64,000 nucleotides of DNA from Flabesymbios commensalis. Taxonomy: Eukaryota; Annelida; Polychaeta; Terebellida; Flabelligeridae. Below are positions 35,729 to 46,439 of this stretch, one piece after another. The notes beneath the pieces were generated by a model. That model searched no databases, had not been told where the DNA came from, and worked only from the letters and a program-made list of their open reading frames with translations. Every line of letters begins with the position of its first letter. Position 1 is the stretch's first letter. The position numbers and the translations under genes are program-made. The stretch spans positions 34,755,676 through 34,819,675 of the forward strand of contig OZ024902.1 in assembly GCA_964017125.1 (NCBI GenBank), given 5' to 3'.

Positions 35729-38474
35729 AAGCGTCAGCCTGGATTTCAGCCAGCAATTGATCCAGAATTGTATTAGAGCCTGATCGTTTTTGAACGATCT
35801 CATGATTCAACACCAGATCCTTGAAACACTGTGTGTTTTCAAGTGATCTAAATGTTTTAACCGCCAGTGCTGTCATCCTAGTTTTGATCATAGGGACGTT
35901 AGTGAGGTCATGCAGATCTATTGTTCTCATTCTGTCCAGGTAGGTTACACCAAGTGCTAGTCTCAGGCACTTGTTTTGAAAGATCTGCATTTCCTTCACT
36001 TGTGATTCCCTTAAAGCTCCAGTTATCAGTGAACCATATTCAAGGACAGGGCGTATAAAGCACTTGTAGGCTTTTAAGATGGTATATGGTCTGGCGCCCC
36101 AGTTTGTCCCTTTGAGCAACTTCAACAGGTTCAGTCGCCTGTAGACCTTTGTCATTAGGTCTTTCATATGGTCTTTGAAGCTAAGCCTTCGATCAAATAG
36201 GATTCCAAGCAGTTTGGCTGTTTGAGTTTGAATAATAGGCTCACCAAACAGTTCCAGATCTATAAGTTCTGGTTTTGGACCGGCACTAAACACAATCAGC
36301 TGAGTTTTTCCTGCGTTTAGTTTTATCCGCCATTTGGAACACCATGCTTCAATAAGTTTTAAAGCTTTTGATAGCTTTGCCTTCACCCATTTGGCATTGG
36401 TTGCATGTGCCCAGATTCCCATGTCATCTGCGAACTGGGAAAGCTTGACATTGAGTGAACTCATGTCTGGGATATCATTCACATAGATAATGAAAAGGAG
36501 AGGGCTTAGGACCGAGCCCTGAGGTGTGCCCGCATTGAGGGTCACCTCCTCTGAGCAGTTGTTACAGCAATTGACTTTGATCGTTCTGTCACTTAGGAAA
36601 GATGATATCAGCCTGACCATCTTCCTAGGTAAGCTGCCGTTCATCAGCTTGTATCTTAGTCCGTCATGCCACACCGAGTCAAATGCTTTCTCAACATCGA
36701 TAAAGATTGCTCCACCTTTCCATTTCTTAGTGAATCCCAGTTGAGTTTCCTCTACCAGTCTGAACACATGTTCCATAGCGATGCGCCTGCTCCTGAAGCC
36801 ATTCTGCCATTTGTTAAAGAACTTTTCTTTCTCAAGAAAGTTCCTTATTCTACCAGCTAGCGTTTTTTCAAAGAGTTTGCCCATACAGCTCAGCAGGCTG
36901 ATAGGTCTATAGTTCCCCGGCATTTTTCCGTCTTTGCCTGGCTTAGGTATCATGATACCTTCAGCCTTTTTCCATAGCTTAGGATAGTATCCTGTAGCCA
37001 TACAAGCATTACAGATTTGGGCCAGGGCCTCATAAACCTTGTCATTTGCTTGCTTAAGTACACCGTATCTGATACCGTCCAGACCAGGCGCAGAGCTAGA
37101 TTTGCACTTTTTCAGATAAGCCTTGATTTCCCCTGTTGTTATTGGGGTTAGTGTCTCGTGATCATCGTCCTCTTCGGGGACGTGGCTTACTAGTGGCTTG
37201 AAGAGCATTTCGTGCTCTTTAATAGTGCTTTCTACCTCCACTTTGAACTCATCGTCAAAGATGGTCCCCTGGTGGACATTGTGTACTTTTTCAAGCGAGG
37301 CTGCGAACGTGTCAGCTCTCTCTTTGTCATTTTCAGTGTGAGTACCATCACTTCTCATGAGGGGAGTTTTTCTCGTTCCTCTAGATTTTGCCCCTGTTAG
37401 CCGGAAGAACGAGTTCCAGAACTCGGTTCCATCCCTGGCTCCGTCAAGTTTATCAATCTGTTCTTGCCAAGCCCTTTCCTTGTCCGTTTTGATAGATTCC
37501 TTGACCTCGTTGGTCAGGCTCTTGTACATAGTCATGTACTCGGGCTCGTCACTGAATCTCATAGCTAGCCTTCTAGCTTTTCTTTTTTCTCTGATCAACT
37601 TAGACGTTTTTTCAGAGATAAAGAAATCCTGTGTTTTTTGTTTCACAGATTGACAACTTTTGTCTAGGGCACAAATCATAGAGGTTTCAAGCAGTTCAAC
37701 AGCTTTTTCTATTTCCTCGGGTGTGGTGAGGTCACCCATCTCAATTGACTTTAGTTCCTTGCGGAATTTCTGCCAATTTGCCTTGTCAAGCCTGTGAACT
37801 GCTTTTGTTAGAGCTTTCTCCACCTCATGAGAATTCAATCTAATATGCACTGGAAGATGGTCACTCCCTACATCGCCTTTGACTGTGCATTCAGCGACTT
37901 TAGGGCCCATCTTCCTGGAAGCAAGGGCAAGATCAAGGATGCTTTCCACACTGTTGCCAGCATAGTTCCGACAGAATGTCACAGACTCATCATTGAGTAT
38001 TGTGAGGTCCAGCTCCTCAGTAATGTTAAAAAGAGCGTCACCAGCGCTGTCACTCTTGTCGTTGCCAAAATAAGCATGTTTTGAGTTAAAATCGCCTGTG
38101 ATAATGCAATGTTCGTATTTATCAGTCAGGTGTTTCAGTGTCTCTAACTCGACTATTTTGCCTGGAGGATTATAGACAGTTGCCAGTGCTATTTCCTTGT
38201 CCCTTTGTTTGAATGTTATAGCCACTGTTTCTGCATTGATATCATCAGTATACACAATGCTATAGGCAATTTCCTTTTTGATTAGTATTGCCACGCCTCC
38301 ACCTGCGGCGCTTCTGTCTTTCCTCACAGACTCATAGCCTGGTATTGACACTTTATGCTTTGGCAAGACTTTGGTCTCATTGAGAGTGACAAAATCTGGT
38401 TTGTGCTCTTTCAGATGTTCAATGAGCTCAGTTTTCCTGGCTCTTAGACCATTCACGTTAATATGTGTGATCAA
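35727..38474 (-). CDS. LINE ORF2: APE endonuclease plus reverse transcriptase
   Basis: An uninterrupted 915-residue protein. It nicks target DNA and copies the element's RNA from the nick. The endonuclease domain (about residues 1-210) shows INVNGLRARK (the Asn site), LNETK (the Glu site), ITGDFNSKH (the Asp-Asn site) and GSDHLPVHI with the catalytic Asp-His. The RT domain (about 450-740) shows NYRPISLLSCMGKLFEK, NGFRSRRIAMEHV, AIFIDVEKAFDSVWHD, AGTPQGSVLSPLLF and the catalytic FADD. A C-terminal domain follows, with no RNase H, as in Jockey-clade proteins of about 900 residues. It begins 67 bp after the ORF1 stop. All key residues I could check are present. Confidence 0.92.
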   Translation of the reverse strand: MITHINVNGLRARKTELIEHLKEHKPDFVTLNETKVLPKHKVSIPGYESVRKDRSAAGGGVAILIKKEIAYSIVYTDDINAETVAITFKQRDKEIALATVYNPPGKIVELETLKHLTDKYEHCIITGDFNSKHAYFGNDKSDSAGDALFNITEELDLTILNDESVTFCRNYAGNSVESILDLALASRKMGPKVAECTVKGDVGSDHLPVHIRLNSHEVEKALTKAVHRLDKANWQKFRKELKSIEMGDLTTPEEIEKAVELLETSMICALDKSCQSVKQKTQDFFISEKTSKLIREKRKARRLAMRFSDEPEYMTMYKSLTNEVKESIKTDKERAWQEQIDKLDGARDGTEFWNSFFRLTGAKSRGTRKTPLMRSDGTHTENDKERADTFAASLEKVHNVHQGTIFDDEFKVEVESTIKEHEMLFKPLVSHVPEEDDDHETLTPITTGEIKAYLKKCKSSSAPGLDGIRYGVLKQANDKVYEALAQICNACMATGYYPKLWKKAEGIMIPKPGKDGKMPGNYRPISLLSCMGKLFEKTLAGRIRNFLEKEKFFNKWQNGFRSRRIAMEHVFRLVEETQLGFTKKWKGGAIFIDVEKAFDSVWHDGLRYKLMNGSLPRKMVRLISSFLSDRTIKVNCCNNCSEEVTLNAGTPQGSVLSPLLFIIYVNDIPDMSSLNVKLSQFADDMGIWAHATNAKWVKAKLSKALKLIEAWCSKWRIKLNAGKTQLIVFSAGPKPELIDLELFGEPIIQTQTAKLLGILFDRRLSFKDHMKDLMTKVYRRLNLLKLLKGTNWGARPYTILKAYKCFIRPVLEYGSLITGALRESQVKEMQIFQNKCLRLALGVTYLDRMRTIDLHDLTNVPMIKTRMTALAVKTFRSLENTQCFKDLVLNHEIVQKRSGSNTILDQLLAEIQADA

Positions 38475-38541
38475 TAGACTGAATGTGAATCAGATTGATC
38501 CTAATGGATTGGTTGTCCAGAGGGAGTGGTGGTTTACCAAT

Positions 38542-40898
38542 TTAGGCAAAGGCCTTTTCCATCAGGGTTTCGCTACTGATTTTCACATTGAACGCTTTGC
38601 TGAAGGATTCAGCTACATCTTCAGAGATGTTGGATTCTGTGCGTTCATGCATGTCTCTATTGAGCACTAACGCTATCGCTTTAGCTATGGCTATAGCTAG
38701 TCTAAGCGGCTCCCTGGGCATGGAGCTGGTCTTTTTTGGCTGTGTTTGAGTTTTAGGCAGCCTTTTCGTCTTTTCGGGGCACCCTCTGTATGAAGATGGG
38801 TGGTCCCCGTGGCAGTTGACGCATGCCGGCTTGTCTGATTGGCAGTCCTTTTTAACGTGGCTGCCACCACATTTTCTGCACCTCAGGTCATTTTCACATT
38901 GGCCTGAGGTATGGCCGAATTCGAGGCACCTGTAACATTGTTTGACCTTAGTGGTCTTGTTCACATAGGGAACTACCTTGTAGTCCTCCCCTTTGATGGT
39001 GACCGTCTGACCTATAGCCTCGAGCGTAGCCTTATTCTCACAGGTGAGCTTCACGTTATGTGAGGGCATGTTGTTATGCCTGGCTGAAATCAGTCTTTTC
39101 ACCTGTACTGATTTGTTTTTTAGCTCTCTGGCTATGTCTGTGTCTGATATCTCTGGGGATATCTTATTTATGACCATCACAAAATCTGAAGTGGGCCTTT
39201 TCCGTGCCTCTCGGAAAGTGGCATTGCCCAGCTTCAGTTTTAGCAGGCGGCTGCGGCTCTGCTCATCAGCGGGGAAGAGAAGTGGTAGCTTCCCGGCCGT
39301 GCTGCTGCGGCCTTTGATAACAATGTTGTGCCCGTCCTTCAGCCGTTTTTTGAGCTTGTCAGTGTCACTTAGGTACACTGAGCTTAGCCCTTGTGCGACC
39401 ACCGGCCCTGGTTTGGGCTGTTTAGCTTTCTTTCCCTTGGAAAGAGCATTTTTTGACCTGGGGGATACCCAGGTGCCCTCATTGAGGGCGCTGGTGTTTG
39501 CCTCACCAGTCACCTCCATGTCAGTGTGAGCTGCCGTGTCAGTTTCACACGTTGGAGGCGTAGCTGTGGTTTCCCCACAGGTAGGCTTGTCGCCTATAGC
39601 GTCTACCTGAGCTTTAGTGGCATGTGAATCAGATTCACATGCTGTTAATGTGTCAGCGCCGCTGATATGTGAATCAGCGGCTGTCCCCATATATTGGGCG
39701 TCGCTACATGGCTTATAGGTGCCCATGTAGTCACTGTTGTCGCTATCGACGTAGTAGCGTGTGGGCTCAACAGTGCGTATACTTGAATCTGACCTGGGCT
39801 CGTCAGATTCGCTGTAGAAGCCACTTGTGGCTAATACAGCCGTCTTTACTTTTTTAATTAAGAGTGCCCTCTCCGGGTCAGATGGGCTTCTGACCAGGAC
39901 TCTCTTTTTGGGGGTTTTGTTCAGCATTGTGCTCTCCTGGCACGCCCCCAGTGACTGCTGCCTGCCAGTCACATTAGTGGTTTGTGGGCTACCACTCTGT
40001 CTCGCCTGGCTATTGGCTGTAGCCTGGGCTATTGCCTTCGACGTTTGACCGTCGATTTTGTTTTTTGCGATAAGTTTAAGGGCTGCCTGCTTGCCCTTTG
40101 CTCTGGCGCTGTCGTCGCCTATGAGCTTTTTTGCTGGGCTGGCTGGTAATAGCCCTGCGGTACCGTTGGTGCCTGGTACCGTCTGCATTGCCTGAGCATA
40201 GCTCTTGTCTGGCGTGACCATGCCACTGCCAGGTTGGCGAGACTTTGCTGCAATAGTGGCCTGGTTCGGACCACTATCCTTTATCTCAGTGCCAGCGCTT
40301 GCACTGCTGGCCTTACTCTTTTTGTTAGAGTTTTTTGCTTTCGCTTTCGCCGAGGGGGTGGCCCCTACACCCCCTTTGCCCGATTTGCTGTCGCCCCCTG
40401 CTTTTTTAAGAGGTGCAGATCCCTCTTGTTTCTTCCCCGTCCGTTTTTTAGTAACGGCGGGGCCGACATTGGCCTGCTGTTGGCCTTTGCCATCTGCCTT
40501 GCGGGTGTGCCCAATACCCGACTTTGTACCCCCTGTTTCTTTATTCTGAGTTACAGGTACCTCAGTGTTTGTCTGGGTGCACCCTCACCCTTATTTTTCT
40601 GGCCCCCTGGTGTTTTACGAGGTCCAGGTACCTCCTGAGCTTGCCCCGAGCTCTGTTTCACAGGCGACACGATTTTGACCGGGTCCCCGCCCTGGGACTC
40701 GACCATATCGGCCACCAACCTTAGTAGGTTCTCAGCCTGGACCTTGTCCATAGCTGATTCCAGCGCACCTATCAGTTGTGACTGTTGCGCTTCCACAGAC
40801 AAGTCCGTGGCGCTCTTAGAAGAGCGACTAGAGCCTAAAATAGCAGGGCTATTCATACCGTCAATAGTGCTTTGCTGGTTGCCTTGTCCCTTGTCCAA
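38542..40898 (-). pseudogene. LINE ORF1: zinc-knuckle RNA-binding protein, one frameshift
   Basis: Read from 40898, the first ~105 codons (MDKGQGNQQSTIDG...) are in one frame. The remainder, open from about 40584 to 38542, is in another, so a single frameshift lies in the 40551-40584 overlap. The 559 residues after the Met at 40221 include a central domain (SDFVMVINKISPEISDTDIA...), then three CCHC knuckles beginning CYRCLEFGHTSGQC, CRKCGGSHVKKDC and CVNCHGDHPSSYRGC. This matches the PRE/C2HC arrangement of Jockey-type ORF1 proteins, which bind LINE RNA. The N-terminal part is Lys-, Ala- and Ser-rich and looks disordered. Confidence 0.85.
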
Positions 40899-41244
40899 GT
40901 TATAATAGTGCGATACTCACAAGTCTTCCCGTAGTGCGTTGGTGTCTCTGATTTCAGCTTATAATATTCACTGTGCGTGTCTATTATAAGCTTAGCTTAT
41001 GTCTGACTAACAAGAGTTAGTGAGTGAGAGCTAAAGCTAGCGTCTTGAGCTGTTGACACCTCGGCGACTGCAGGCAGGCAGACTGTGATGAACGGCAGGG
41101 GTTCGAGAATGCGGCGCTTATATGACGTGGGTTGTCTATGCAAGTGTGCTCTAGTCGCTTGAGACTGTAGAGTGATTGCCAGACTCGTACCAATGCTAGG
41201 CATCAAAGACTGTCTCTTTGCACTCGTATGCGGATCACTCCCAT

Positions 41245-42258
41245 CCTGACGGACTTCAAAATAAATGTGCTACTGGATCCTTTCTGTTCCTTTCGGGTTC
41301 CGCGAGCGATCTCAGCAGTCTTTGAATGCGTTGTTTTCGGTTGCGGTATACGCTTTATTTCTGTACCTGTATCGAGCTCGCACTTGAAGTGTGCAGGTTT
41401 AACTTAATCTACAGAGACCGTCTCAGCCTTGCCTTTCATCAGTATTTTCATTATTCTGCCACTCCTGGAGATGACCTTATATGGTCCATCGTAAGGGATG
41501 GTCAGAGATAGTGCTATTGTGATTCGTCGCAAGAATACATGGGAGCATGCTTTAAGTTCCTTATTTTGAAAAAATATCTTCCTGTGTTGTATCGCGCGGT
41601 GGGCACAAACGAAGACGCTACATGGCTACATGGAATAATTATCTAAATCTGTCCAGGCGTCGACGGTGTACTGTTCTGTGAATTTATCTGGTAATCTAAG
41701 TGTCATGCCATAAATCACTTCTGCCTAATATTTCTTTAACTGCGGAACGAACGCTGAGTAGTACATCGGGTAATGTCGTCTTCCATGGATTCGGTGACTC
41801 GTGTGCCATAATGGCACCTTTAAGTTGACGATAAAAGCGCTAGACTATGCCATTCGACTGGGGGTGGTAGCTCGTTGTGCGATTTCTGACTATATACCGA
41901 ATTTGTAGCACAAATTATCCCATAATTTGGATTCGAACTGAGCACCTCTATCAGTGGTGACAGTGGCAGGCGTTCCAAAACGAGCTATCCACCCGCTGAA
42001 GAAAGCATCGGCAATCTTTTCGGCTTTAATATCAACTAGTGGCAGAGCTTCTGGTCAACGCGTAGAACGATCGACGCAGGTAAATAAATATTTGAAAACG
42101 TCGAAGTACGCCAATAAACCGACTATGTCGACGTGAACGTGATCAAATCTCTCTTTGGGTTCAGTGAACTTGCCAAAGGCCGGTTTATTATGTCGAGAAA
42201 CCTTTGCCATCTGACAACCTTTACAAGATCGGCACCAATTCGCGACGTCTATGTTCAT
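41245..42258 (-). pseudogene. Gypsy integrase region (fossil)
   Basis: The zinc-binding part WCRSCKGCQMAKVSRH and the first catalytic Asp context HVHVDIVG are readable near 42250-42110. A C-terminal YDGPYKVISRSG block typical of Ty3/gypsy integrases is near 41460-41500. The region between is decayed. Confidence 0.7.
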
Positions 42259-42732
42259 GCCGTGCCAAACGAATCTAGTACATGTAATCAGTGGTTTTGT
42301 AGCTCTATGTGATGGGTGCCCTAAACCGAGTAAGTTCGTTAAAACTTTTCTCCAAAATTTGACTGTAATGTTTAGCGGGTCCTGTTGACACGTCGCACCA
42401 AATCAAATTATTATCAAATGATTTGAAGCACTGCCAATAGCTGACACAGTTGGTCGGACAGAGCGTCGTCTACAAAATTTGTTTGCCTTTCACATACCTG
42501 ATATCGGTTGTAAACTCTGCGATGCAAGCCAAATGCCGAGTTTGGCGGAGTGACGGGCGTTCAATGGCTGATGTCATTACATAAGTTAAAGGCTTGTAAT
42601 CTGTATTCACAAAAAATTACGACCTTCTAAATTATGTCTGAAGTGTTTAATCGTGGCGTATGCTGCTAAAAGCTCACAATCGAAAGCACTGTAACGTGTC
42701 TTTGCGGGAGATAACTTAATTTATACTGAAAA

Positions 42733-43668
42733 ATGATAGTGGTTGCCAAAAGTTATCCTCGCACTGTTGTAAAACGCCCCTCTACGGCGAAATCACTAGC
42801 GTCACACGTGATATTCAATTGTGCCAAAAGGTCAGGGTGCACCAGGAGGGTTGCGTTAGCAAGTATTTGCTCAGATTCAATGAAAGTTAAATCTGCACTT
42901 TCATTCCAATTCAGGTCGAAGTTTGACTTAGGTGACAAGCTTGTATGTCCCACGTTAGCTTCTGTCAGTTTTACGTGTTTAACGGTGTCAACTTGCCGCG
43001 CAATGTGGGATAAATCTATGGTAATAATTCACCATTCCGAGATATCTTCGCAATGCTCTTTGCTTTTCGGGTTTGACGAAATTTACAATCGCGTCGACAG
43101 CGCTAGGTAAAGGAGAAATGCCTACTGGGCAAACGAGATGTCCTAAAAAACTTAATTCCGTAGTACCGAATTGACATTTCTCGGGGCCGATTATAATCTC
43201 GTATTCGGCTAGGCGAGTAAATAGAATTTGTAGATGTTTCTTATGCGTTTTATGATCGACGGTTGTCACAAGCAAGACGTCTAAATAGACGAAAACAAAA
43301 TCTAGGCCGCGTGTGACGTGGTCGATAAACCGTTGAAATGTCTGACCTGAATTTCTGAATCCGAACGGTGTCCTCGTAAAGTTAAAGAGGCCAAAACCGT
43401 CGTGACTGCTGTCTTATGGACGTCGGATGGTTCGACCGGAATTTGATAATACGCCCGAACTAAATCTATCTTAGAGAAAACTCTAGCTCCAGCAAGGCGC
43501 TGCGTAGCGTCCTGGATATGTGGTATCGGGTACATGTCTGGTACAGGCTTGAGAGTTCAGACTGTAATAGTCGCCGCATGATCTCCAGCCTCCGTTTTTC
43601 TTAGGGACCATGTGTAATGCAGATGACCACTCGCTGTCGCTTGGTTCAATAACACCAAGTTTTATCAT
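42733..43668 (-). pseudogene. Gypsy reverse transcriptase and RNase H region (fossil)
   Basis: Readable motifs are SEWSSALHMVPKKNGGWR, YPIPHIQDATQRLAGARVFS, KIDLVRAYYQIPV and, further on, FLGHLV and LRRYLGMVNYYHRFIP. RNase H-like ITCDASDFAVE follows. The order and wording are those of Ty3/gypsy pol. The copy is broken in several places. Confidence 0.75.
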
Positions 43669-43818
43669 CTCGTCAAATTAATGCTTTGCAGTAACTAACT
43701 TGTCAGGAGCGAGCCGTCTGGGGCGTGTGAAAACAGGATGCCCTTTAGTCACTATTCTATTAGTTATACTGTGTTTTACAGTCATGCCCTTAGTCATAGG
43801 TCGGGTTAGTTCAAGGAA

Positions 43819-44235
43819 CTAATCAAGTAACTCTGTATATTCCTTTCGACTAGTGTCGATTCTATTGGGTGACAATGGCTTAATAGATGATGGGGTAGCT
43901 AAACCGGTTTTCATATCTCTCAAACATCGACCTTTCAAATCTACCAGTAAACTATAATGTATAAGAAAGTCTGCTCCTAAAATGTGTTGTTTAATGTCCG
44001 CTACTATAAATGTCCAAGCGTAATCTCGTTTGAGACCAACGTCAACTATGCGCTTGCAAATGCTGCAAGTAGGAATAGTAGTATTGTTAGCTGCGACTAG
44101 TTGTAGACTGGTAGTGTACCATGTCCTGTTAGCGCAAGACTTAGGTAAAACACTGACTGCCGCTCCCGTGTCAATCAAATATTTTGCATTTGTTGCGTTT
44201 GTCGTCGACGTACAATAGCTTAGGATATGACGCAA
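43819..44235 (-). pseudogene. Gypsy aspartic protease region (fossil)
   Basis: KYLIDTGAAVSVLP carries the D-T-G active site of retropepsins, followed by TIPTCSICKR and WTFIVADIKQHILGADFL, the usual ILGxDFL end. It lies upstream of the RT region on the same strand. Confidence 0.75.
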
Positions 44236-44370
44236 TATTCGCTACTTCACGCTGGTCTATCATTCCGAAGTACGAACAAGGTTCACTGCACAAACGCGCC
44301 TTATCACCGAAAGGCTGGTAGTAGTAGCAAACAGGTGCATCGGCACTGTCGGTCGGTTGAGTCACCACAA

Positions 44371-46439
44371 GCAATTTTCAGAATGGCCGCCGGAGCCCAT
44401 AGTAAGAATACGATTATTATTATCTCTTGAACCATTTATCATATCCAGGCGACCAATATATCCAGTAGTATGTTTTTTATAACAAAAAATCGATTGGGCA
44501 AGGTTTTATAACGATCGGAGAAAAAATAAACTTTTTTTAATAACAAAATAAATGATATTTGACATGCAGTAGGCCCAAGTATAGAATGATAGACTCCATA
44601 ATATTAAGTAAGCACACTTAGACCAGGATCTGTCCTACAGGCCCTAAAATTGTTCGAGTGTAGAGAGTTTCTCGTTTGATTCGTGATGCACTCACACTGG
44701 AGATTAATATTTTAGAAAGTGATTTAGCAAAATCGGTGATATAAAGCCGCTAGAGCATAAAATCCAAAATGGCCGCCAACGATTTTAGTGTTTAATTAAC
44801 TTTTGAACTAATTAACTTAAAAACATGTGTAATACCAGCTTTCCATATGATTCTGTCCTACCAAACTCATTTTTATGGGCGAATTACATTTTGGAGGTCT
44901 TCCCATTGTTAAAATCTCAGATATTATCCATTTATAAATGATATTTTACTACAGCTAATCTTAAAATCACCTTCTCCACTGATTGTCCATCACAAATTCT
45001 GATTGATACTTGTCTAGATCATCTGATCATTGTTTGATTATATTGATGTGTTATCTTATATTTGTTCCTGAATACTTGGTGGTGTAAAGCCGTTGGAGTG
45101 AAAAATCCAAGATGGCCGCCAACTGCCATGTCGAAGGCTAGTTCTGAAGCAATTAACTTGGGAACATATGAAATACCTTATTACAAACATTTGTATATAT
45201 GCAGAATGCACTTAGTAGTGTCTAGATATATTTTTAACAGCTTTTTTTGTTTAATTGTTATGATTTATCAGCCATTTTCAAAATTGAAACAGCTAATTAA
45301 CTTAAGATAATAACAGGTTTTATATCGATTAAACATACTAAAAGCAATAATATTGACATACTTCTGCAATAGCTTTTTTACCATGTTTATTACATTGTGT
45401 TTTTTATGGTTATATATAGTGGAATAAGAAATCAACATCAATCAGATCTCCATCAATCATATCGTAGTTTTGAAAGGATTGAATTGGAGCATATAAAGTA
45501 GGCCCCATATCCACTATTACTTCAAGTAAGCTCTACATACCCCACATGTTACTTGTATGTAGCCTACAGCAAGTTCCTCTTTTGATTATTTATGTACTCT
45601 TAGACATTTCAAGAGGTTATTAATTGTTCAAAATCATTGGCGTAAGATCGCTAAAGCTGATTGGTCTGTGGCTTTGGGCTGTTGGAGCACGAAAACCAAG
45701 ATGGCAGCCATCAGTCATATTGCACATTTTCCTTAATTACAACTCTAATATTATGATTTTCTCTTGCCAAGTGAATGTCTCATATCAGCTGGATTACATT
45801 TTAGATCTTCTTTATATAAAAAATGGAGGTTTTTGCCGTCTTACAATTCTATATGCTAGGTTTTCTTCATAGATTTTTATCGGAGTATCTAAAATTTGTG
45901 ACTAGGTAGTTCGTGGTTAAATTACTAAATCATATGCCCATTTCTTCATAATTTGTGTAGTGTGACATTGGATTAGAAACTAATATAAGAAGAAGCTAAA
46001 TGTCTTTCAGAGCGATTTTTTGTAATATAAATGCAAGTGGTGTTATTTTTGTAATATAATGATTTGTCAATAACCTCTCATTAAGCAGTCAGTGTATTTT
46101 ATCTTACAAAGATGCGGATACATGCAGGATCAATTATGAAGAAACAATTTGGTTTTGTGAGCTTAAGCTCTGGGATAAATTCTGTGACGGTACAGAATTG
46201 AAATTACCTTGGAATAATCTAAAATACCAATGATACACATGTATCAAATACAGATAATGAAGATGGTGATTTCGTATTATAAAGAATATAAACATATAAA
46301 TTTACTTCACAAAGTAGCAACTAGTGCTATTTTATGGGCTATTGGGCTGGGATAGAATTATGAATATGCTGATATTGATAATGGAACATTAAACTAATGA
46401 TGTTGATGATGGAAATTGAACTGATGGTGAGTCTTGTAC
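44371..46439. other. No gene; diverged repeats with GATGGCCGCCA core
   Basis: Three blocks, about 44755-44785, 45095-45125 and 45690-45715, share gaaaatccaagatggccgcca-like cores preceded by gccg.tggagc or gctgttggagc. They look like old units of a tandem family with irregular spacing. The rest is AT-rich and featureless. Confidence 0.5.

Larger units (their letters stand above)
35221..41225 (-). mobile_element. Near-complete Jockey-like LINE (~6 kb)
   Basis: On the minus strand: 5' UTR (about 41225-40899), ORF1 (40898-38542, one frameshift), ORF2 (38474-35727, intact) and a 3' UTR with ttgacgg-type repeats. It sits between the gypsy integrase end and the gypsy 3' LTR, so it inserted into that element. 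Jockey-type placement rests on an ORF1 with three CCHC knuckles and an ORF2 with endonuclease plus RT but no RNase H. The intact ORF2 suggests a young copy. I could not identify a target duplication with confidence. Confidence 0.85.
34802..44370 (-). mobile_element. Ty3/gypsy element, broken, interrupted by a LINE (fossil)
   Basis: Minus-strand order: protease (44235-43819), reverse transcriptase (43668-42733), integrase (42258 to about 41245), then a ~6-kb LINE insertion, then the 3' LTR (about 35220-34802). Gag and the 5' LTR are not seen next to it. The coding part is heavily broken, in roughly ten places or more, so this is an old copy. The LTR matches another copy at 50960-51420, where a tRNA-Trp-type primer site is visible, as in Mag- and CsRn1-like gypsy groups. 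Confidence 0.75.

Noticed and set aside
38371-40898. Plus-strand frames of 99-161 residues opposite the LINE ORFs
   Set aside because: They are antisense shadows of ORF1 and ORF2 and have no independent support.
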